Source: Latrodectus hesperus (Eukaryota; Arthropoda; Arachnida; Araneae; Theridiidae). From it: a stretch of 64,000 nt of DNA. A program made the translations under genes and the position numbers. Positions 34,095 through 45,680 of the stretch are shown piece by piece; the first letter of the stretch is position 1, and each line of letters opens with the position of its first letter. The notes under the pieces are model-generated. The model had not been told where the DNA came from, did not search any database, and worked only from the letters and a program-made list of their open reading frames with translations. The stretch lies in assembly GCA_037975125.1 (NCBI GenBank), contig CM075857.1, positions 26,711,082 through 26,775,081 of the forward strand. Reading direction: 5' to 3'.

Positions 34095-35131
34095 GAAAAA
34101 CAGACGATACTTATGTAATTGCTAAATATGACTATACTGCTCAAGGAAGCCAAGAACTTGATATTAAAAAGGGTGAAAGACTTGTTCTTTTAGATGATAG
34201 TAAGCACTGGTGGAAAGTTCAAAATGCAAAACATCAGTCAGGTTTTGTGCCTTCTAATTATGTCAAACGGGAAAAGCCATCAATATTTGATAGCATTCGA
34301 AGAAAAGTAAAGAAAAAAACAGAAGCAAAAATGTCACCTACGGCATCTCCAATTGCTACAAAAGAAGTAAATGTGGATTCTCCACGTAACACATCGGATA
34401 AGACCACTACATATACTGGTACATCAGCTATTGTTAAGTACAATTATGAAGCACAGCAAACTGATGAAGTATCACTTTCAAAAGGAGCAAGAGTTACAGT
34501 CATGGAAAAATCAAATGATGGTTGGTGGAAAGGTGAATGTGATGGTGTTGTGGGCTGGTTTCCATCAAATTATGTTTTGGAAGAGACGGAAGATGCAAAC
34601 GACAGCAGTCATAACTATACTCCAGCAGGCTCAGCAAACAACACCTTACAAAGTGGTAATTGCTTGGATGTCGTGCTTGCACTGTACTCTTTCACTTCTC
34701 AAAATGAGGAAGAGTTGAGCTTCCAGCGAGGTGAACACTTAGAAATAATAGATCGACCAGAAAATGATCCAGACTGGTGGAAAGCTCGTAATCAAAGGAA
34801 TGAGGTTGGTTTAGTGCCAAAGAATTATGTTCAGGTTGTTTGTCATGGTAATTCTGTTGAGACTTATCCTGGCAAGAATTTTCCCTTATCAAGTAGTGCA
34901 GACATTTTAATGGATAATGGATTATCTCGCAAAGAAACCACCAGCTTATCCCTGGGAGCTAGTGGGGGCTCACCTGCTTTATTTCGCAACAAATTTGGGA
35001 GTTTACAGGAAAGACCAGACCTTAATGGTAAAAGTTGGTATTATGGTAGCATAACTCGAAGTCAGTGTGATCAAATGTTGACTGAGTATGCAGAAGATGG
35101 AGATTTCATTGTTCGTGACAGTGAGACTAAT
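34095..35131 (+). CDS. NCK1/dock-like: NCK/Dreadlocks adaptor, main exon (three SH3 domains and start of SH2)
   Basis: This exon encodes most of a cytoplasmic adaptor that links phosphotyrosine signals to actin regulators such as PAK and WASP-pathway proteins. Using the predicted start at 28656 for numbering, SH3-1 is ~12-66 ([25 protein letters not shown]), SH3-2 ~116-169 ([24 protein letters not shown]) and SH3-3 ~197-254 ([25 protein letters not shown]). SH2 starts at ~319 (SWYYGSITR) and includes FIVRDSE with the phosphotyrosine-binding Arg (~347). Between SH3-1 and SH3-2 lies a basic linker ([10 protein letters not shown]), as in NCK proteins. The exon starts after TTTTTTAG at 34094 in phase 1 and ends at a GTAAGT donor at 35132 in phase 0. 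Carrying all three SH3s in one exon is a notable structure. Confidence 0.95.
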
Positions 35132-35734
35132 GTAAGTCATTTTTTACAATGTATAAGATAATGTGATATTTTGATTGGATAAAATTCTTTCTTTGCTGAC
35201 ATTTAGTAATTATAAATAAAGCCATAAATTTATAATGTTTTAAAATATTTGATATTCTACATTTATTCTCAACAGTTAAGCATTTTCTTTCCTAATGTAT
35301 TTTTCCCTTTTAATAATCTTCCATTAAATATAATGCATATTTCTTTTTAAATTTTTTCAATAATTTTGTATTTGTATTATAGCTGAGATAATCCAAAGCT
35401 AACAGTTGAATTATTAGTGCTATGGTCTCCTTCTCAACAGTTTATAAATGATACTCATTTTGAATATGACTGTTTTAAGTGGTTTATGTTTCAAACTGTA
35501 AGTCTCAATTAACTTCACCATTATGCAAAAAGTGATCCTAGAACACCAAATCAAATCTAAATAAATCAAGATTTTATTTTAACTGGCAAAAAACACTTAT
35601 CTGAATTCTTATCACAAAATTAAGAAAATACTTTTTCTTTTCTTTTTATTAGGATATCATTTTAAAGAACAATATGAGATTGTTAAAACACTAATATCCA
35701 TGATATTAGTTTCATTTTCTAAATATAAGTGTAA

Positions 35735-35780
35735 TTAGCCCTCTTGCGCAAAAAATGATCGATGAACGACAAACCATTTT
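35735..35780 (+). repeat. SINE S1 3'-end fragment
   Basis: AATTAGCCCTC, AAAAAATGAYCG and GACAAACCA match the 3' end of the S1 copy at 39418-39590. Confidence 0.7.
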
Positions 35781-36284
35781 ATTGTTTTTAATCTTTCATG
35801 TGAAAGTTTGGCTATCTGTAATAACAATCTCTATATGTTATAATTAAAATTGAAATATCTTATAATAAAATTTTCATATACATCAGAATAGCTTATTTTA
35901 TCACCATTATTATTTTTCCTTGTAACATCATATAAGTAGCAAGTTATTTAATTGAAATATTGATGTTTATGATAGATTTACATTCTTTATAGGATTTATA
36001 TATAGTGATTTTAATACATCATTTGCGTAAAGTCTTACCATGTTGCGAGAGTTGTTTACAATTTTATCCTTTTACTGCCTGAAATTTGAAAATAAATGTT
36101 TTCGTGTAATTTTTAATATTTTATTTACTGACCACAATAAAGTTTGATAACAAAATGCTGGAAACTAATTTTATTTTATTTAAGAAAATATATTAGGAAA
36201 TAACAGTAAAATAAATAATATTTTTGTATAATATTTTATTTAAGTTAGCAATTTCATACGACTTAAATAAACATCATAGAGTTA

Positions 36285-36412
36285 GCGGCTGAATAGTTAG
36301 CTCTCTAGTCTCCACTTCAACAGTTCTGAGATTTAAGTCCTACCTTGGTCTTAGGTCTCCGTTTAATTAGCCCTCACGTGCATACAATGACCATTGAGAT
36401 GTAAACAAACTA
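36285..36412 (+). repeat. Decayed SINE S1
   Basis: GCGGCTGAATAGTTAGC, then TTAAGTCCTACCTTGG, TTTAATTAGCCCTC and AATGACCATTGAG line up with the S1 consensus seen at 39418. The middle of the body is deleted. Confidence 0.7.
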
Positions 36413-37481
36413 AACTTGAAAAATTTTTTTATGCAGTGCTATTGGGTAGGGGCCAGTAACTAAATAGTATAGCTAATGCATACAGTTCCTGCATCTGGTT
36501 TTTTTAACCAATAAGGGAAGATACTCATACATATGAAATTAAATCCTATATAGTGCTGTTGTGCAAGAATCATCCGACAATAGAACTGAAACAATGTGAA
36601 TATCAATTTTATATTAATTTGTTTTTAATATATCAACACAAAATACATATTAAATTTTTTTTACAGTCTAAACTAATAACATATTTTAATAAATAGAATT
36701 TTTACCTCGTACAATAAAAAAGTAAATTTATTCATCTTATCAATTGTCACGTTTCTTCCACAAAATCTTGCAAATTGCCATGTTTCCTGTCATATTCAAT
36801 TTTTTCCCCCTGTTATTGATATTTAATAAGTATTACATTTCAGGATATTTTCAGTTATATTTCAATAAGACATCATTAAAAAAATTTTAAGAAATTATTT
36901 TAACTTGATTTGTTAAAATGTATTTTAGAAGATATTTTAAGACTTCACCATTCATACAATCTAATAAATGGGAAAACTTCATTTTTTATTTAGTCATGCA
37001 ATCCAGTGTTATTGCTCTTCCAAAGCATCCTATGTGAAATTACTGAACGAATGTCGTCAACCAATTATAAAAATCTATAACTTGCATAATATTTTTGTAA
37101 TTTGTAGTTCTTTAAGCAATATGCTTCGATAATAATTATGAACCTTATTAGGGATGACATGACATTGCATTTGTTAACTATATAACTTTTTCAAAGTATT
37201 TTTATTTAAAATAACAAAGTGCATATTAGAATATTCATTAGTATTTTGTTTGTGCAGTTGACAACTTTAGGTATTTTTTATATCTTTCAAAATATGTGTA
37301 AAATATGTCTAGTTAAACTAAATGTCATTTTAAAATATTAAATGAAAATTTTTTATAGTATTTATGATATTATTTTGTTTCTATGCATTGGTGAAATTTT
37401 TATTCAAATATGCTTAACATATTTTCTTAGTTATTATTTTGCATTGCTTGTCAGCTAATATGTACTTTTTATTTGCAACAG

Positions 37482-37694
37482 GTTGGTGATTACTCAATTT
37501 CTTTGAAAGCTACTGCAAGGAATAAACACTTTCGAGTTCATGTTGAAGGGCGTGTTTTTTGCATTGGTCAGAGAAGGTTTGACACTTTGGATGATCTAGT
37601 GGAACACTACAAGCGAGCTCCCATCTATACTAGTCCTAGAGGTGACAAATTGTATCTAATCAAGCCTTTTCAAAAAACTTCCTCAAAGTCTTAA
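37482..37694 (+). CDS. NCK1/dock-like: NCK/Dreadlocks adaptor, last coding exon (SH2 C-terminal half)
   Basis: Seventy codons complete the SH2 domain: [33 protein letters not shown] and the SH2-typical APIYTS and KLYLIKPF near the end, closing with TAA at 37692-37694. The exon follows an AACAG acceptor at 37481 in phase 0 and joins in frame with the donor at 35131. With the predicted first exon the protein is about 422 residues, slightly longer than vertebrate NCK1 (about 377) and similar to fly Dock isoforms. Confidence 0.95.
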   Translation, partial: VGDYSISLKATARNKHFRVHVEGRVFCIGQRRFDTLDDLVEHYKRAPIYTSPRGDKLYLIKPFQKTSSKS

Positions 37695-39405
37695 TAATGA
37701 ATTAGCTATAAATCAAATGATCATCTTGTTCATTACAATGTTTGGAGTTGGGAGTATTTGGAAATGTGTGCAGACAGAAGTCTAGAAAAGTTATGTGCCA
37801 TTCTTTTAGCATACTTGGGAATGTATCATTTATTGCTGGATACCCTGTTTACCATGAAGTGCCTTTGCCTTGGTTCAGTGCTCCTTTTCTCTAAATTTAT
37901 GAGAATATGCATTATTTACCTTTTCAAGTATTTAATGGCACTTCTATGTATCATTGTTTCACTAAGATCAACTTCTTCCATAATTTGTTAAGCTGATAAA
38001 TTTTTGACAAACTGAAAAAAAAATGCAATTATTTATTTTCCCCTGTCCTTGTCTATATGTAGCAAATTGAATTATCATGCATTGAAAATAAATTATGAGA
38101 GCTTAATATTTTCTTCGCTATTCTATGTGAGCCTTATAAAATGATACATGAAGGAAAGAATTTAGCATAATGTAATTTTTTTAATAGGAACAAATGTCTA
38201 AATTAGAGACTTTCATGTGTGTACTTTACATTCCACTTTTTTGCATGTTTTCCATGTTCATTTTTATTCATGTTTGTAGTATATTTTTAAACATGGCAAT
38301 TAGAAGTATGGTAGAGCATTTATGCACATTAATTTCAGGGAGATCTTTGCAGTAATGATTTTTTTTGTTGAATGATTTTGTATATAGTTTTTTATTATTT
38401 TTTTAAATAATCAATTTACATGTTTTTTTAATCACTTTTTGAATAGAAATTCAATGGAACTAATGCTCTCTACCGAAAACATTTATTTTAATTTAGAAAA
38501 TATAATAGGTATTGATTCAATTTAAAGTAATAAATTCATATTTAATTGATATATTATTATAAACAGGTCTTATTTTCTTGCTGTATCTTAAAAATCATAG
38601 AAAATATCAAAAATAAGAGTTATTTTCCTAAAATTGAAAATTTGTCAAGTTTTGTTATTTTCTGTTCTGAATGCAAGAAATTTTATTTTAGGAAAGGAAT
38701 AGAAATTGAAAATAAAAGTTGTTTTTAACCTCAATATATTTATTTAAATAAAGTTATGGTACTTTTGTAAATAAAATTAACTTTCCTCTTTCATGATACA
38801 ATTAAGAATTGAAGTGACTGTTTTTATGACATGAAATTTATATTTATCAAATAATATTTTTATGCACTTTTGTGGTTTTGAAATCATTTATGCAATAATT
38901 TTAATTGCAATCTTCGTTTTGGCCACATTTCTCATGGAATGTTTTGCTTATGTGAATTTAACTTATTCTTTGACAGTTTTCCAATTATATAAATTTACAG
39001 TAAAAGACGACAGAACTGTACAGGTTTGATGCAATACCCACCCACTTATATCAATCGCGTTCAAACTTCAACTTTGGAATCACTCATTATTTCGAATTCC
39101 AAGTATCAAAATTTCAAATATTTCATTATAATTATGTACTATAGAAGTATTATATATAAAATTCTAATAACTAGAAATTTTTTTTATTAAAACTTGAATT
39201 TTAATATTCCGGGCAGTGGCACTCACCTCTAAAAAACTTTAGTCATAGAAAAATATCAAAGATAAGTTTATATTTTTCTACTACAGTGACAACTGGGCAA
39301 TAAAGATAAATTTCTAACGTTAACAAATTGCATTTTCAGTAACCAGGCAGTGACCTCCACCTTAAAAAATTTCAGTATAGCTTAACCTAACACTAACGTG
39401 AAACA
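37695..39405 (+). other. NCK 3'UTR and downstream AT-rich sequence
   Basis: The 3'UTR starts at 37695. The nearest poly(A) signal is AATAAA at 38087-38092. Others occur near 38710, 38748 and 38770, and a stronger-looking site is far downstream at 44549. No gene is seen in the rest. Confidence 0.55.
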
Positions 39406-39602
39406 CACAATACAGCTGCCGAGCTGGCAGCCGAATGGTTAGCGCTCTTGCCTTCGGTTCAACAGTTCGTGGGTTCGAATCCCACCTTGGGCATGGATGT
39501 TTGTAGTGGTTCGGATTCCACTTTAAACCGTAAGTCCCGGTCTAATTAGCCCTCGTGTGCAAAAAATGACCGTTGAGCGACAAACCAAACCACAATACAG
39601 CT
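39406..39602 (+). repeat. Full-length SINE S1 with 12-bp target duplication
   Basis: The element body is 39418-39590. A perfect 12-bp duplication, CACAATACAGCT, lies at 39406-39417 and 39591-39602. The tRNA-like head has an A box (TGGTTAGCGC) and a perfect B box (GGTTCGAATCC), and the 3' end has AATTAGCCCTCGTGTGC and GACAAACCAAAC. Best preserved copy of the family in this window. Confidence 0.92.
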
Positions 39603-41408
39603 TATTTAATGATGTATTTACTTATGTAAACATACATTTTTATAAAAATTAAGAGTTTCTAATTACCACTCTGAAGGAAATTTTAATGAAAAACAAAATA
39701 ACTCACCTAATCTTCTGCTTTCACAGTCATCGCACCTGACCAGAGACAGTTTTTGATGGCATCAAAGAAATCTTCTGTATTTTCCCTGTGGTTTCTCCAC
39801 CATACATACTGTGCGAGTTATGAATCAAACTGATCAGGCACATGATTCGTACTCCGCAGAGATCCTTTAATCGCCGATCAGGTCCTTTCTATAGAATTGA
39901 ACATCAAACTATAATTTACTGTTAAGTGTATGAAGCCCTCTCTGAGAAATCTCACCTGAAAAAATATGCTCTCTGGCAATCTGATATTACAGTTGTGACT
40001 AGAAGAACACATTCATGCAAAATTCTTAGCAAAACATCCTTACTCCTATTTTCAACAATGCAAAAAAAAAAACACTCATTCAATCCTCTTTCAGTTCCTC
40101 CAAACACTCATCTTCCAGTCACATGCTTACTTTTATTATACTTTCTTCTACCAAACTTACTTTCATCAATCTCAACTTGAACACCCGCTCCACCAGTCAT
40201 TTCACTTTCACAAACACACCTCTCTACAAAAACTCATCCATTCAGTCAGTCTATTTTGCCAATCACAAATCTTGCACCCCCATAACAGTCATCAATTAAC
40301 AAACACTCATTTCCAACCTACTCTTAGAAAACCAAGAACCCTTTTGTACAGATCTTTTAATGTGCATTCTCACCCTTTTGAAACATCCAAATACACCCAT
40401 GACTTACATCATTAGTATCAAGCATAATCATCTTTCTACCATGGTCAACACATACATACTTGTCAGTAATCAAACCTTATTTCATACACCACTCTACCAC
40501 TTTCTTATTACCATCACACTCTAAATTAAAAAAAAAACATAAAATTCAATATATCACCTGTACTTATTATCTTTTGCAAGCTACACACTAATTCTAAAAA
40601 TCAAATATCGAAATTCATTAAATGCTTCAAGAATATTGGTTAAATGCTTCAATGGTTCCTTACAAAATGCATATGTTATGTGATCACCTTACCTCATAAA
40701 ACGAAACGCAGCTCATGCTTTCTCAATCCGAACTATTAAGCCAGTTTGGCTCAATTTATTGCATGCTTGGTGCATTTTACCCATGGTACAGTTCTCTTCT
40801 CTTAGGCAAAGTTTACCCTATTTGATAATAAAAAATATGTCAGTAAAATATTTATTTAGCAATATTGTTTTGAGTAAGTAAAAAATATCATGTAATGGAA
40901 CTTTATTGTTTCAGTATCAGATCACCATACTACTAAAGTTAGCATATTTTTCTTGAGAATCAATGAAATGACTTCTTAATTTTATGATTCTCTTTACAGT
41001 TAACTTAATGTTAAATTATTTGGGTTAAAACCTGCATAACTAAGGTCAACTATATTTCCTGAACTTGTTTATATTTTCTATTTTCAAAATTTTTCACTAC
41101 TACAAATCATGTATTTTTATTTTTTTATTCCTCTTGCAGTTATAATTAACATCTCACAATCATATAATAATGAATATTTTGATATGATTCATTGCTCACT
41201 TAAGAACTTATCAATAAAATGTTAATATTTACAGACTTTACAGTTTGTTCTCAGAAATTATTAAACATAATAAAGTTCATAATTTATTTCAAATAGATTG
41301 AAACACAAAAAATATAATCCGCCTTTCTACGGTCACTTATTGGATTGAAGGGATGATTTGACCGTGACAACCAATCTAGGATGACTTGCATATCACCTCA
41401 GGCATCTG
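39603..41408. other. Intergenic with an exon-like segment and a strongly G-poor tract
   Basis: 39701-39830 (minus) has a protein-like frame ending at a possible donor; see findings. 40060-40560 is unusually poor in G on the plus strand. No gene is established. Confidence 0.45.
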
Positions 41409-41821
41409 TATTTAAAGCAAGGGCCGTGGTAGCCTAGTGGTTAGGTCATCGGCTTTCCATCCTGAAGGGCAAAGTTAGATTCCCAATGCCGCCAAAGACC
41501 CGTCGAGTACAAACGATATATAAGCTCGTAAAATCTACAAAATCGAAAGTCCTGTGGTCGGTCGTTGAGTAGTTACCATGGGGGCAAAGCTCTAGAGAAA
41601 ATTTCCTCCTCCTTCAGATCAATGTCAAAATTGAGGCAGTGGATCCTTTGATAGTGTCATCTATCGGAGGATATGAGGAGCAAAGTTGTATACTTTCACC
41701 TTTGTGGTGCTCTGATTAAATGAAAGACTCATCTTACTGACTTAAATTCGCATAGCCAAGTCATAGCAAGCTTGGCTTGTCCAAGTGTCATTAGTAACAA
41801 CAACAACAATATTTAAAGCAA
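41409..41821 (+). repeat. Full-length SINE S2 with 12-bp target duplication
   Basis: The body is 41421-41809. It is flanked by TATTTAAAGCAA at 41409-41420 and 41810-41821. The head is tRNA-like (GGTAGCCTAGTGGTTAGG as A box, degraded B box), followed by ~300 bp of body and a 3' module (TCATCT near 41730, TTCGCATAGCCAAGTCATAGCAA-like, CTTGGCTTGTCCAAGTGTC) with a CAA-repeat tail. Related copies are at 53693, 54597 and, for the 3' module, 51295. Confidence 0.9.
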
Positions 41822-43108
41822 ATTTACAAATTGCTGCTTTAAAAATCAGAATATTTAAACTTAAACAAAAGGGATCTTAAAATTAAATTATTTCAATTAC
41901 TTCCAAGATTTATGAATTAAATTATATCTCTTGAATTAATAATGAAAAATGTTGCCTAGAATTTCTTGAAAAATGAAATAAATTTCACTTATCATATTCC
42001 TAAAATACTGCATTTATTTTGTGTGCCTAATATATATTTGATAAAAAAATAGAACTATTACTATTTTTAATAATTAATATTCTTGTAATTATTTCTATTT
42101 TTTCTAACTTATATATTTTATTACTATTTAAAATTCTTGTATTTTTGTTTTAATAATTAAAACATTTACACAATTTTTATATTTAGGAATAAAAAATAAA
42201 TTCTTGTAATGTGTTGTTTTTAACTTTATTTTGAAAAAAAATTTTAAAAAGTAGAAGCATTAAGAAACTTTTATTAATCGAATTTTTCAAAGACACTGGA
42301 CATAAAAAATGAAAAATTAATCTAAATTAATATTAATTCTATATGAACTATGATATTAAATCTTTAGGTATCTTTGAATTTGGAATTCATTACTTTTAAA
42401 CTGACCGAATAACCTTCAAACTAACAAAATTAGTTATTTCTAAAATCATTTGTGTTTTGTTAAACTTATTTTCTAATTATCATATTGTATATATCTATAA
42501 AGGAATTTCATTTTGAAAGAAGAGATGTTTTTCAAACAATAAAATTGTTAATTATTAATTTGCTTTTATATTTTTATTGTGACGCTTTTAAACTGCAAGT
42601 TCACCAATTTTTTTACTTCTTGTACTGTGAAAAATCTAGAATTTGGAGACATTGAAAAAATATTTTTATTTACACATTTGAGGAAAATAAATATTTATAC
42701 CCATTAAATTATGTTTCATTTCTTACAATATTGAATTAAATTGAATTTTTTTCAATCATAATAGAATAATGTTTTATAAAATAAATACTGTAAGTACTCA
42801 TTTTTACGAAACAAACTTGTAGCAATTGGTAAAGCAGCTCATGAAATAGAAAAATTCTGTATTAGATTATGAAGATCTGATCTTTTTTATCAAACTACTT
42901 CATTTTTATAAATAAAATACTATTAGAAAAAGTATTTTGAATGCACTATTAAAAACATACAAAATGAGATTAATGTTAAAATCGATGCTTTCCTTTGTTG
43001 ATGAAAAATCAGGCAAAGTAGTAACTTGTAACTTAACTTCCTTTGTTTAAAAACTGCATTTTTATACATAAATGTTTCTAATGTATAAAAGCATTTTTTT
43101 TTTTAATA
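41822..43108. other. AT-rich intergenic, nothing recognised
   Basis: No frame, repeat or motif that I can support. Confidence 0.6.
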
Positions 43109-43823
43109 TTAACCACTTATCTGCTTGTTTTCCCGATGGTTTTGGACTACATCATTTTCTTGTTCAATATCTGAAATCTCTTTTTGTTTCTCATTCATTA
43201 TATTCTCAATATATTCATCATCCGATAATTTTTCTGCACAAATCACTTGTAAGTCTAGATTAAAAAACACCAAAAGAAATTTCTGGCAGTTGTCAGTTTT
43301 TTAAAATTTCGTCAAATTTCTTGGATGAGTGACTGACTCATTTTCAATCAAGTCACCTGGTAAACTACCTTGGCCTTCTTCAGTTACGATGGGTTCTTTA
43401 ATAAAACTCTTGATGTTGTCTTTCGTACAACATTTCAAGCATTGATAGACTAATGCATTGCTCTTAGAAGATTGATTTCATAAGATGCCTCTAGCTCTAA
43501 CATCATAATCACTCTTTGCAAAAGCACCCTACGACATGCTTTTGAAGCTGTTAATTATTCCCTTATAATTAACAGCTTCAAGAGCTTATTCCTGGGCTGT
43601 AAGACAGAAGTACATTAGGTGGGCGAAACACCACTCAAATTGATTCATGATCCAAGACTGCAACGTCTGGAGCGCAGTTATCCACAATTAGAAGAACTTG
43701 ATTATTTTCTGATACAAATCTTAGTCTCTTAGCCATTTTATATATTTTTGATGGAAATAAGTACTCACTCACAAATTTATATCTGATACTAATGGTGTTA
43801 AGATGCTTACTCTGAATATACAA
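43109..43823 (-). pseudogene. Tigger/Jerky-type DDE transposase C-terminal remnant
   Basis: Minus-strand frames from 43823 down read ENNQVLLIVDNCAPD, the VDN block of the DDE_1 superfamily (Asp visible). After a break comes GIINSFKSM, corresponding to the QGVI-SFK block after the catalytic region. Then comes a broken helical stretch, and finally a frame (VICAEKLSDDEYIENIM) resembling the acidic LTDEEI segment near the C terminus, ending in a stop at 43109-43111. Numerous frameshifts. The enzyme would have been a cut-and-paste transposase. The N-terminal DNA-binding half is missing from this stretch. Confidence 0.6.
43542..43581. repeat. 17-bp perfect inverted repeat
   Basis: TTGAAGCTGTTAATTAT at 43542-43558 and its reverse complement at 43565-43581 are separated by six bases. 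It lies inside the Tigger-like remnant and probably arose by a small inverted duplication of its coding sequence. Confidence 0.9.
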
Positions 43824-44948
43824 ATAGAAATTTTTGTAAATAAATATTTGTACAAATTTAAATTTATTTTATAACCATGATTAAAAACAATTCTTTGTTT
43901 ATTTAGCTGGCACTAATGAATTGAAGTTATTTCTTTCCTTTAGTAAATATTGAAACCTGTGTTAAACCAATTATGTAGATAATTTGTTTTTATATTACAC
44001 TTTTATTATTGCAAAGATCTCCCATGACCTTTTTATTGTTATCTACATTGTTTATGTCATGTTTATGACAGCTGTAATTATTTAATTTCAAACCTATTGT
44101 TTTATTTTTCTTTTCCTGTAGAAAATCATGTGATTTAACAAACTTTGATTTTATTATTTATTTACTAGTCACTAATACTGATTTTAAAATCTGCTTTATG
44201 TATAACTGTTCATATGAATATATATAAATTTCAGGTAAAATATAAAAAAAGCTATGTAATGATAAATATTAGCTTTTTATATTTATTGAAAAAATCTGTA
44301 TTTAACTACTAGAAGATATGTTATAAGTTTAGAATTTTAAATTTGTTGTGTAAGAAACTGTGATATTTTGATTCTTTTATTTATTTTATATGCGGAATGA
44401 CATGCAGCTATTTAAGGTTGCTATAGTTGCGATCTGAAATGTGTTATGAATGTAATTTTACTATGTAGTCTCCGTATAGATGCATTGAACATGTCTTCTA
44501 ATTATATGTAAAACTTTTATGCAATTTTGTGCACAGAGCAAATGATAGAATAAAAAACTTGTTTACGAGAAAATTCTGTTTGTCTTTTTGTTTTAATGTC
44601 AAGAACATTATTTTCTTACAAAAAACAAAATTTGGAAGTTAATTTAATTCTAATGTTGCACACAAGGATATTCTATGCTAGATTGTCTAACTTATAATAA
44701 TTTATGTTATTTCCAAAACCAGATTTTACTATAGCAAAATATTTAAATTTATGAAAAAAGTGAGAAATATTAAGGAATCTTGATATTTAATTAAGTTTTC
44801 ACTAAAAATTATTTATTTTGCAAGGTTTGCACAATTTCTAGAAACTCCTTAAATTTCAAAAAAATTTTATAGGCTCTTAAAACTCATGGAATTTTGACTT
44901 GACTCCTTGAAAATCATGATTTACTTCTTTAATTTCTACTTAAACTCC
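43824..44948 (+). other. AT-rich sequence with a strong distal poly(A) signal
   Basis: AATAAA at 44549-44554 is followed by a T/GT-rich run (TTCTGTTTGTCTTTTTGTTTT), the classic layout of a polyadenylation site on the plus strand. No upstream coding frame exists closer than the NCK stop at 37694, so it could be the distal end of the NCK 3'UTR or of an unseen transcript. Confidence 0.4.
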
Positions 44949-44950
44949 AT

Positions 44951-45131
44951 GGCACGACAGCCCATGTTGGCCAAGGTCTACAGTGCCCATAACTGTTTTC
45001 ATGACTGAGGGCCCTGGGGTGCGAAGCATACGTCCCAGTTAGGTGGTCAGCCTAACATAAGACCCCAGTGTTTAGTTCCCAAGCATGCTTGGTACTCAGT
45101 TAATCGACCCACTGAAGAGATGAAAGGCTGG
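44951..45131 (+). repeat. Dispersed repeat R, copy 1
   Basis: About 180 bp shared with 45495-45680, including GTGCGAAGCATACGTCCCAG, TTAGGTGGTCAGCCTA, GTGTTTAGTTCCCAAGC and GACCCACTGAAGAGATGAAA. GC-richer than its flanks. Nature unknown; probably a SINE or LINE fragment. Confidence 0.8.
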
Positions 45132-45494
45132 ATTTTTACTTACTTTGATGTGTTTATTTTAAATTATAATACTTTTTTTGTTTTAATATTTTAAGATTTT
45201 TAATGAAATTGTCTGAAAACCTTATTGAGTATTAGCTCTTAACATTACCACTGAATGGCGACATGATTGATACTAGATTGTTATATTCTTCACTGTTTAA
45301 AGATCTAGTTCAGCCACAATAATTTCATTTTAAACTGATTTAGTAGTATTTAGATTTATGTGTATAGTGAAGCAATCTCCAAACAAGCTTGTTATGTTGT
45401 GCAATCAGATGGGTGGTTTTAATTGATTCTTTTTATATTTGCATTTGTTTTCTTTAAATTGTATAACATTTACTGAATATTAATATTTAAATAT

Positions 45495-45680
45495 GTGCCA
45501 TGTGAGCCTGGGCTTACAATGCACATCTCAGTTTTCCTGAATGAAAGATCCTGGAATGCGAAGCATATGTCCCAATTAGGTGGTCAGCCTAGCACGAAAC
45601 CCCAAGTGTTTATTCCCAAGCTTGCGTGGTATTCAGTTTATTGATCCACTGAAGGGATGAAAAGCTGAGTCGACCGACCT
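45495..45680 (+). repeat. Dispersed repeat R, copy 2
   Basis: Direct-orientation copy of 44951-45131, about 15-20% diverged by eye, 0.5 kb downstream. It extends a little further 3' (GCTGAGTCGACCGACC). Confidence 0.8.

Larger units (their letters stand above)
35132..37481 (+). other. NCK intron splitting the SH2 domain
   Basis: 2.35 kb, phase 0, donor GTAAGT and acceptor ATTTGCAACAG. AT-rich. It contains a 3' fragment of SINE S1 (35735-35780) and a decayed, 5'-shortened S1 copy (36285-36412). Nothing else is recognised. Confidence 0.85.

Noticed and set aside
37758..37991. 77-codon frame just after the NCK stop as a second gene
   Set aside because: It lies in the expected 3'UTR, is hydrophobic by virtue of AT-rich composition and lacks any supporting feature.
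39926..40180. 84-codon plus-strand frame
   Set aside because: Its second half falls in the G-depleted tract, which lowers stop-codon frequency (no TAG/TGA) and so produces open frames artificially.
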